Assembly (NCBI GenBank): GCA_029225165.1
Contig: JAQXVY010000009.1
Span: 1-46,054 of the forward strand
From: Oscillospiraceae bacterium
GTDB taxonomy: Bacteria > Bacillota > Clostridia > Oscillospirales > Acutalibacteraceae
Direction: 5' to 3'
Length of the DNA stretch: 46,054 bases
The position numbers and the translations under genes are program-made. The notes beneath the pieces are model-generated. The model did not search any database and was not told where the DNA came from. It saw only the letters and a program-made list of their open reading frames with translations. Below are positions 40,628 through 46,054 of the stretch, piece by piece. Position 1 is the first letter of the stretch; the number at the start of each line of letters is the position of its first letter.

Positions 40628-42496
40628 ATGGAAAAAGAAAGATATTTTGAACTTCTTGCAGAAAAATACCCAACACAGCAGGCTGTTTGTCGTGAGATAA
40701 TCAATCTTAACGCAATTCTTAATCTGCCTAAGGGTACTGAACATTTTATCAGCGACATACACGGTGAATATGAGGCTTTTTGTCACATTTTGAACAACTG
40801 CTCCGGCGTTATTGCCGAAAAAGCAGAGCTTGTTTTTAAGGATACTCTAAGCCAAGATGAACGCAAAGAGCTTTGCACCTTGATTTATTATCCAAAGGAA
40901 AAGCTGTCACTTATTAAAAGGGAGTATAAAAACAGCGAGGGCTGGTACAGAACTACACTAAACGAGCTGATTGCACTGTCAAGGGTACTTGCGTCTAAAT
41001 ACACCCGTTCAAAGGTAAGAAAGGCACTTCCTCAGGAATTCAGCTACATTATTGATGAGCTTATTCACATTCAGGAGGACGAGGACAACAACCAAATTGT
41101 TTATCACGAAAAAATCCTTGACACTATAATTCAAATCAACAGTGCTGATGACTTTATTATTGCCCTATCTTCCCTAATAAAGCGTTTGGCGGTTGACCAT
41201 CTCCATATTGTTGGTGATATTTTCGACAGAGGTTCCTGTGCTGACAAAATCCTTGATATGCTGATGAATTATCACTCCTTGGATATTGAGTGGGGCAACC
41301 ACGATATTCTTTGGATGGGTGCCTGTGCCGGTAACAAAGCCTGTATTGCTACTGTGCTGTACAACAACATCAAGTGTGGCAACACAGAAATTTTGGAGAA
41401 CAGCTACGGAATAAGCCTTAGAAATCTGTTTTTGTTTGCCAAAAGTGTGTACGGTAACAACATTCAAAAGTCGGTTATGAGGGCAATTTCCGTTATCCTC
41501 TTTAAGCTTGAGGGACAGATAATTATGAGCCATCCCGAATATGAAATGGAGGACAGGCTCTTACTTCACAATATTGACCTTGAAAAGGGTACAATCCAAA
41601 ATGACAGGGGTATTTACAAGCTTAACGACAGCTTCTTCCCTACCCTTGATATGGATAACCCGTACAAGCTCAGCCACGAAGAAAAGGAAATTATGGACGA
41701 ATTTTATCACGCCTTTACAAGCAGTCACAGGCTGAACAAGCACATTAAATTTCTGTACGACAAGGGCAGTATGTACCTTGTACATAACGATAATCTCCTT
41801 TACCACGGTTGTATTCCAATGGACAATGACGGTAACTTTGAGGGTGTGGAGATTGGCGGAAATATCTACAAGGGTAAGAAATATCTTGACTATGCTGACC
41901 GAGTTGCAAGGAGAGCCTACTCAAGTAAAAGAACTCAAGATGATTTGGACTTTATGTGGTATCTTTGGTGCGGAAAAAAATCACCTCTTTCAGGTAGAAA
42001 TGTGAGAACATTTGAAAGGGCTTTTATTGACGATAAATCCGCTTGGAAAGAGGAAGTTAACCCATACTACAAGCATTATCACAGCGAAAAAACCTGTTGT
42101 ATGATTTTAAGGGAATTTGAGCTGTATTCGGATATTGCCCACATCATAAACGGTCATACTCCTGTTAAAACTGTTGAGGGCGAGTCCCCAATCAGGGCAA
42201 ACGGTAAACTGATTGTAATTGACGGAGGCTTTTGCAATCATTATCACAAAACAACGGGAATTGCAGGATACACCTTGATTTTCAACTCCCACGGATTGAG
42301 GATAAAGTCACATCACCCATTTGAAAGTATTTTCAAAGCGGTTATAGAAAACAAGGATATTGACTCCGACTCAAACCTCGTGGAAACAGAACGAAAAAGG
42401 GTCAGGGTTAAGAACACAGACATAGGCAAAGGAATTGAGAGGAGAATCGAGGAGCTTATGGAGTTACTTGAAATCTACCGCAGAGAAAAGTATTGA
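40628..42496 (+). CDS. fbp: Fructose-1,6-bisphosphatase class III
   Basis: The gluconeogenic enzyme of about 622 residues hydrolyses fructose 1,6-bisphosphate. It belongs to the manganese calcineurin-like class III found in Firmicutes. Metal motifs are HFISDIHGEYEAF (about residues 42-54), HIVGDIFDRGS (about 200-210) and EWGNHDILWMGA (about 234-245), with later histidines in INGHTPVKTVEGESP (near 510-525). Length fits the class. ATG 40628 follows AGGAGAAA; the 13 extra in-frame residues upstream are not needed. Confidence 0.95.
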   Translation: MEKERYFELLAEKYPTQQAVCREIINLNAILNLPKGTEHFISDIHGEYEAFCHILNNCSGVIAEKAELVFKDTLSQDERKELCTLIYYPKEKLSLIKREYKNSEGWYRTTLNELIALSRVLASKYTRSKVRKALPQEFSYIIDELIHIQEDEDNNQIVYHEKILDTIIQINSADDFIIALSSLIKRLAVDHLHIVGDIFDRGSCADKILDMLMNYHSLDIEWGNHDILWMGACAGNKACIATVLYNNIKCGNTEILENSYGISLRNLFLFAKSVYGNNIQKSVMRAISVILFKLEGQIIMSHPEYEMEDRLLLHNIDLEKGTIQNDRGIYKLNDSFFPTLDMDNPYKLSHEEKEIMDEFYHAFTSSHRLNKHIKFLYDKGSMYLVHNDNLLYHGCIPMDNDGNFEGVEIGGNIYKGKKYLDYADRVARRAYSSKRTQDDLDFMWYLWCGKKSPLSGRNVRTFERAFIDDKSAWKEEVNPYYKHYHSEKTCCMILREFELYSDIAHIINGHTPVKTVEGESPIRANGKLIVIDGGFCNHYHKTTGIAGYTLIFNSHGLRIKSHHPFESIFKAVIENKDIDSDSNLVETERKRVRVKNTDIGKGIERRIEELMELLEIYRREKY

Positions 42497-42524
42497 TAAT
42501 ATTTTAAGTAATACTTTAAATGAT

Positions 42525-42560
42525 AAAAAGGCAGATGACCGAAAAGTCATTTGCCTTTTA
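42525..42560. terminator. Bidirectional terminator
   Basis: AAAGGCAgATGAC-cgaaaa-GTCATtTGCCTTT lies between the convergent fbp and membrane-protein genes, with A/T runs on both sides. Confidence 0.88.
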
Positions 42561-42573
42561 CTATTGCTGTTTA

Positions 42574-44382
42574 TTAAGTTTTATACATTTCCTCTTTATA
42601 GTTTAGTGCAAGTTTTTCCTTACCGTCTGTTGGGTAAACCTCGGCATAGTTTGTTACTCCGTCACCCTTGTTGGGGTAATACGAGGAATAAACCTGGTCT
42701 GCTATAAAGCCAAGGGAAAGGACAATGCAAAGGGGAATTAAAACCTTTAGAGACATCTTTTTAATCATATTATCAAGGAGAGGTGCAACAAAATACACAA
42801 CCGCCATACCCCCAAGACCAAAGATTAAAAGTCCTTCAGCACATACCTTTCCGTCAATGTTAAGGAAGTATCCTGTGTAGTCCCACCATTTTTCACCGTG
42901 TTTCATCTCCAGAAAAACTGCTGTGTAGTACTCAACAATGCCACACAGTGTGAATGCTGAAAAAAACTCTATAACAGGGTATTTGCGCAGCTTGTTAAGG
43001 AGTACAAGTATCATAATTCCACCTGAGCCGTAAATAGGCAGCCAAGGTCCGTGGAGAACACCTCTGTTTACAAATTCTCCGTCCTCAACAAGGTGGAAAC
43101 AAACCTCCCAAACCCATCCTATAAAGGAGAAAATAAAGAACATCAAAATTATCGAGGTAATGGAATAGTGACGCAGATAGTGGAGCTGTTCCACCCTCTT
43201 TTTGCCCTCTTTTCCGCTTATAGGATAAAGTCGTGACGGATACATACTGCCGTCAAGGGCGTAGCGATAATCCTTGATTTTAATTTGTCTTTCAAGCTTT
43301 TGGGAATACAGTTTTTCGGAATCGTCATACATAGGGACAACTCCAAAGAAATCTGCAATAAATGCAAGAAACTTATTTTTCTTTTTTACCTCTATTTCAG
43401 GTTGATTAATAAGTTCAATAATATCGCCGTAAGCATCCTCTATCTTTTCTTTAGGTGCTTTTTCATAAAGATATTTGTCATTTAGCAGTGATATGTTTTC
43501 GATACCTTTTCTCTTTGCCTCTTCCCTAATTTTTGCATAATACTCACAATATACAGACTCTTTGTAAGGGTTTACATAGAATACATTTAAAATTCCAAGT
43601 GTAAACACACCCAAAATATCCCATCCTATAAAGGAAAGTTGAAGCAAAAACCGTTCCCATTTGTGACCCTTCATCATCTTTCGTGAAAGTGTTATTGCAT
43701 CGTTGGGAGAAATGTCGGGATTTTCAGCAACTATATATGGAACAAGGATATAAGAAAAGCTTTTGATAACGCCACCTACAATGGTAAACATCCACAAGAT
43801 GGTATAAACATCAAGCAAAAGGAGAGTTAACGAGGCTTTCAGCATCCTTTTCACCTTATATAAAAAGACAAATCTTTGAAAAGGCACCCGCTCATAGACC
43901 CTACATTCAAGAAAAATTCTTCTGTATATTGAACGCAATGTGTTGAAGAACACCATCCATATAAAGAACACCAAAAGTAAGCCTAAAAAGATTAGGGCAA
44001 TCGCCAAAAGGTTGTTCGCCTTTGCAATGGAAAATACAGCGGCAATTACTGTAAGTGTTATTGAGCCGGAGGAAAACATATTTGCCAAATGTGCAAGAAC
44101 ACCCTGAGAACGACCAAGCTCAAGTTTGCCAATCCTTGTAGGTTCGTGGTTTTCTTCACCCATTAAGCTGTCCAACAGCTGGCTGTTATTAATGGAAAGA
44201 GATGTAATATATCCACCAACGGAATCCTCATCGGTAACTCCTACGGCAATTTTTAACACATCCACAGAGGAAACATACTCAATGCCTATTACAGCTACAA
44301 ACAAAAGTGCCACAACACAAAGAATGTAGTGCTTTGCAAAATTTACCCTGCCTGCTCTTTTTAAGTCCTTGTGCTTCAACAT
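42574..44382 (-). CDS. DUF975 plus CmpB-like (putative ABC transporter permease) membrane protein
   Basis: The membrane protein of about 602 residues is built from two halves. Residues 1 to about 300 resemble DUF975: a basic start LKHKDLKRAGRVNFAKHYILCVVALLF, several membrane helices, VAENPDISPNDAITLSRKMMKGHKWERFLLQLSFIGW. A cytoplasmic charged linker follows (about 300-410). Residues from about 415 on resemble the PF06541 putative permease domain (FSFIGWVWEV, NRGVLHGPWLPIYGSGG, EMKHGEKWWDYTGYFLNIDGKVCAEG). Neither half has a proven transport role. ATG 44382 follows GGAGG. The 30-residue upstream extension is not credible. Confidence 0.8.
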   Translation of the reverse strand: MLKHKDLKRAGRVNFAKHYILCVVALLFVAVIGIEYVSSVDVLKIAVGVTDEDSVGGYITSLSINNSQLLDSLMGEENHEPTRIGKLELGRSQGVLAHLANMFSSGSITLTVIAAVFSIAKANNLLAIALIFLGLLLVFFIWMVFFNTLRSIYRRIFLECRVYERVPFQRFVFLYKVKRMLKASLTLLLLDVYTILWMFTIVGGVIKSFSYILVPYIVAENPDISPNDAITLSRKMMKGHKWERFLLQLSFIGWDILGVFTLGILNVFYVNPYKESVYCEYYAKIREEAKRKGIENISLLNDKYLYEKAPKEKIEDAYGDIIELINQPEIEVKKKNKFLAFIADFFGVVPMYDDSEKLYSQKLERQIKIKDYRYALDGSMYPSRLYPISGKEGKKRVEQLHYLRHYSITSIILMFFIFSFIGWVWEVCFHLVEDGEFVNRGVLHGPWLPIYGSGGIMILVLLNKLRKYPVIEFFSAFTLCGIVEYYTAVFLEMKHGEKWWDYTGYFLNIDGKVCAEGLLIFGLGGMAVVYFVAPLLDNMIKKMSLKVLIPLCIVLSLGFIADQVYSSYYPNKGDGVTNYAEVYPTDGKEKLALNYKEEMYKT

Positions 44383-44521
44383 AACACCTCCCCACTGTAT
44401 TACAACTAATCTTATCATAATATGCAGTATATTGCAATTATTTGTTGTATTTAGCAGAGGATAAATGTTCAAATTGATAAAAATATAAATAATTATGTTG
44501 CAATTTTGTTTTATCCGTTAA

Positions 44522-44550
44522 TTGTGGAAAACTGCCATAAATGATATACT
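44522..44550 (+). promoter_or_regulatory. Promoter of the metallophosphoesterase gene
   Basis: TTGTGG (44522-44527), 17 bases, TATACT (44545-44550). The longest reading frame begins inside this promoter, so its first codons cannot be translated from this transcript. Confidence 0.6.
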
Positions 44551-44584
44551 TATTTTATGTATAGCACAGAAAGGTGTGAAGTAT

Positions 44585-45781
44585 TTGTTTGCAATTCTGC
44601 TATTTCCTGTATATATTCTTTTGAATATTTATATTGTTCACAGAATTATCAACGCACTAAAAAGGTGCCACGATATTTTTTATAAAAGATGGATGAAAAT
44701 TCTCATTTCCATAATTTACGGAATTTTTGCTTTATCCCCCATTATCGGGTTTGTAATGCCCTATGGAACGCACCTAAAGAGAATTTCTCAAAGAATAGCA
44801 AACTACTGGTTTGCCCTGCTGATATACGCATTTTTTGTTGTTGTAATCGGACATCTCCTCTCTTTGCTGTTGAGAAGAGTACTAAAGGTTATGCCAATGG
44901 ACTTTTTCAAAAGGAGAAAAACTACAGCCACAGGTGCAATAATCTCCCTTGTACTCATAGCCACAGTCAGTATCTACGGTATGTACAATGCCCGTGACAT
45001 AAGGCTGACAAACTACTCTGTAACCGTTGACAAATCTGTCAGCAATATGGAAAAAATGAAGGTTGTACTGATTGCCGATTTGCATATGGGATACAGCATT
45101 GGACTGGATCACATTCAAAAGACGGTAGACATTATTAACGCACAAAACCCTGACCTTGTGTGCATTGCCGGTGATATTTACGACAATGACTACAACGCCA
45201 TAGAAGAGCCGGACAAGATGGCAAAAATTTTGGGCAGTATTAAAAGCACCTACGGAACATATGCCTGTTGGGGTAACCACGATGTAAACGAAAGAATATT
45301 AAGCGGTTTTACCTTTGACTTCGGGGGTAAAAAACAGCACGAAACAAGGATGTATGATTTTTTTGAAAAGGCAAATATCAACTTGCTTGCTGACGAAGTG
45401 ACGCTGATTGACAACAAGTTTTATGTTGCCGGCAGAGTTGACCGGGATAAACCTGCAACGGAAAATAACAAGGCAAAAAGTCCTGAGGAACTACTTGAGG
45501 AACTTGACAAAACAAAGCCGATTATCACCCTTTATCACGAGCCTGACCAGCTTAGTGAACTGGCAAATGCCGGAACAGACCTGCTTTTGTGCGGTCACAC
45601 CCACGACGGACAGATTTTCCCGGGAAATTTGATTACTAAGCTTTCTTGGGAAAACTCCTGCGGACACCTTAAAAAGGGTAATATGCACAACATAGTGACC
45701 TCGGGTGTAGGTGTTTACGGCCCGTACATCAGAGTCGGAACTCACGCAGAGGTAGTCGGCATTGATGTGAGTTTTAAATAA
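44585..45781 (+). CDS. Membrane-anchored metallophosphoesterase (calcineurin-like)
   Basis: The N-terminal third has about four membrane helices. The catalytic domain follows, with VLIADLHMGYS (metal ligands D and H), CIAGDIYDND, ACWGNHDVNE, the single histidine in TLYHEPDQ, and LLLCGHTHDGQIFPG. This order is that of the YkuE/YpbG-like membrane phosphoesterases, which may hydrolyse UDP-diacylglucosamine-like lipids or other phosphodiesters. I prefer a TTG start at 44585 with AAAGGTG about 10 bases upstream, because the promoter at 44522-44550 excludes the earlier TTG. The exact start is uncertain. Terminator at 45813-45843. Confidence 0.85.
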   Translation: MFAILLFPVYILLNIYIVHRIINALKRCHDIFYKRWMKILISIIYGIFALSPIIGFVMPYGTHLKRISQRIANYWFALLIYAFFVVVIGHLLSLLLRRVLKVMPMDFFKRRKTTATGAIISLVLIATVSIYGMYNARDIRLTNYSVTVDKSVSNMEKMKVVLIADLHMGYSIGLDHIQKTVDIINAQNPDLVCIAGDIYDNDYNAIEEPDKMAKILGSIKSTYGTYACWGNHDVNERILSGFTFDFGGKKQHETRMYDFFEKANINLLADEVTLIDNKFYVAGRVDRDKPATENNKAKSPEELLEELDKTKPIITLYHEPDQLSELANAGTDLLLCGHTHDGQIFPGNLITKLSWENSCGHLKKGNMHNIVTSGVGVYGPYIRVGTHAEVVGIDVSFK

Positions 45782-45812
45782 TTTATTATTGTTTATTATT
45801 TTTTGAATTTTG

Positions 45813-45843
45813 ACAGGCGGATTTTTCGCCTGTTTTCTTTTTC
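45813..45843 (+). terminator. Terminator of the phosphoesterase gene
   Basis: ACAGGCG-gattttt-CGCCTGTTTTCTTTTTC on the plus strand. Confidence 0.85.
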
Positions 45844-45859
45844 TATCAAGTACTATTGA

Positions 45860-45910
45860 AATTACGAGCCACAACAATGTGATTCCGAGTGAACCACTGT
45901 CATTCCGAGC
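45860..45910 (+). repeat. Tandem 20-mers related to the TCATTCCGAG repeat
   Basis: Three successive 20-base units can be read: GAAATTACGAGCCACAACAA, TGTGATTCCGAGTGAACCAC and TGTCATTCCGAGCCATCGAA. They match the 21-base offset ends of the elements at 29744 and 32379, but the expected CTTGTCGAGGAATC does not follow. The element seems cut, possibly by the insertion sequence starting just after. Confidence 0.6.
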
Positions 45911-45981
45911 CATCGAATGTGGTATAATGTTTTTGGAAGGAAGTCAAATGACAAAAAGACAAAGAAAGGAAGCCAAAAGCA

Positions 45982-46054
45982 ATGCCAAAAGGACAGAGAA
46001 AAGATTACAGTAAAGAATTTAAATTAAGTGCAGTTCACTTGATGAAAAGCAAAC
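45982..46054 (+). CDS. IS3-type transposase OrfA, N-terminus (cut by window end)
   Basis: Only 24 residues are in the window (MPKGQRKDYSKEFKLSAVHL...). The RKDYSKEFKLSAV pattern is the start of the helix-turn-helix domain of IS3-family OrfA proteins (transposase_8). AAAGGAAG lies upstream as a ribosome site, and a TATAAT-like box is at 45923-45928. The rest of the IS lies outside, so family subgroup and completeness are unknown. Confidence 0.6.
   Translation, partial: MPKGQRKDYSKEFKLSAVHLMKSK

Noticed and set aside
45810..46013. 67-residue frame ending KSNAKRTEKRLQ
   Set aside because: It starts in the phosphoesterase terminator and overlaps the IS3-type OrfA start in another frame. Only its last part (from ATG 45948) has a ribosome site, and it has no recognisable features.
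1..46054. CRISPR array or Cas genes
   Set aside because: No regularly spaced direct repeats with unique spacers and no Cas-like protein were found. The repeats present are palindromic and dispersed.

Overview
The window looks like a chromosome segment of a low-GC, Gram-positive anaerobe of the class Clostridia, probably an Oscillospiraceae/Ruminococcaceae-type gut bacterium. This rests on the AT-rich intergenic DNA, strong AGGAGG-type ribosome sites, near-consensus TTGACA/TATAAT promoters, ClpE, an ECF transporter module, class III fructose bisphosphatase, DUF5711 and DUF975 families, and abundant small dispersed repeats. The genus is an inference.

Layout. Positions 1-4250 are accessory. They hold two tRNA-Ser genes, two copies of a repeat made of a string of small hairpins that flank a four-helix-bundle S23-type gene, a complete type I toxin-antitoxin cassette with a 21-residue toxin, an amidohydrolase, and a repeat-filled spacer. 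Positions 4250-12500 carry dispersed metabolic and hypothetical genes (M20 amidohydrolase, TrpB2, an ASCH-domain protein, an NAD(P)H/flavin-type reductase). They also carry a broken tyrosine integrase beside tRNA-Leu and a 159-bp MITE. Positions 12580-18000 contain a glucose-type PTS permease, a PHP phosphatase, an ACT/PFL gene pair and a small membrane protein. A tRNA cluster (Arg, His, Lys, Gln) at 18500-18870 is followed by the third copy of the hairpin repeat.

Positions 19100-32180 are a conserved housekeeping block, all on the minus strand. One tight run reads glmM, rRNA-type methyltransferase, ecfA1, ecfA2, ecfT, truA, DUF5711, cvpA, pgsA, clpE. A second reads ruvC, ruvA, ruvB. Positions 32500-36000 hold small lipoproteins, a DUF2804 protein, a decayed second copy of the toxin-antitoxin cassette and a Cys-rich protein with a sporulation-like promoter. 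Positions 36127-36900 hold the second MITE copy, a strongly promoted structured RNA, and a PBECR-type nuclease fragment that looks phage-derived. The rest contains pcrA/uvrD, a DUF4358 lipoprotein, tRNA-Gln(CUG) and tRNA-Gly(UCC), fbp, a DUF975-CmpB-like membrane protein, a metallophosphoesterase, and the start of an IS3-type transposase at the right edge.

The most interesting signals are: (1) the minus-strand RNA at about 36296-36453, with a perfect 17-bp-spaced consensus promoter, a 9-bp closing stem, two hairpins whose loops are complementary over 6 nt (a kissing loop) and a GAAA-capped hairpin; (2) the intact toxin-antitoxin cassette at 1307-1581 and its copy at 34084-34245, where a deletion removed the toxin start and promoter but left the antitoxin RNA gene; (3) the hairpin-string repeat lying downstream of tRNA terminators in fixed orientation and duplicated around the S23 gene; (4) a 159-bp MITE with clean 4-bp target duplications at both copies.
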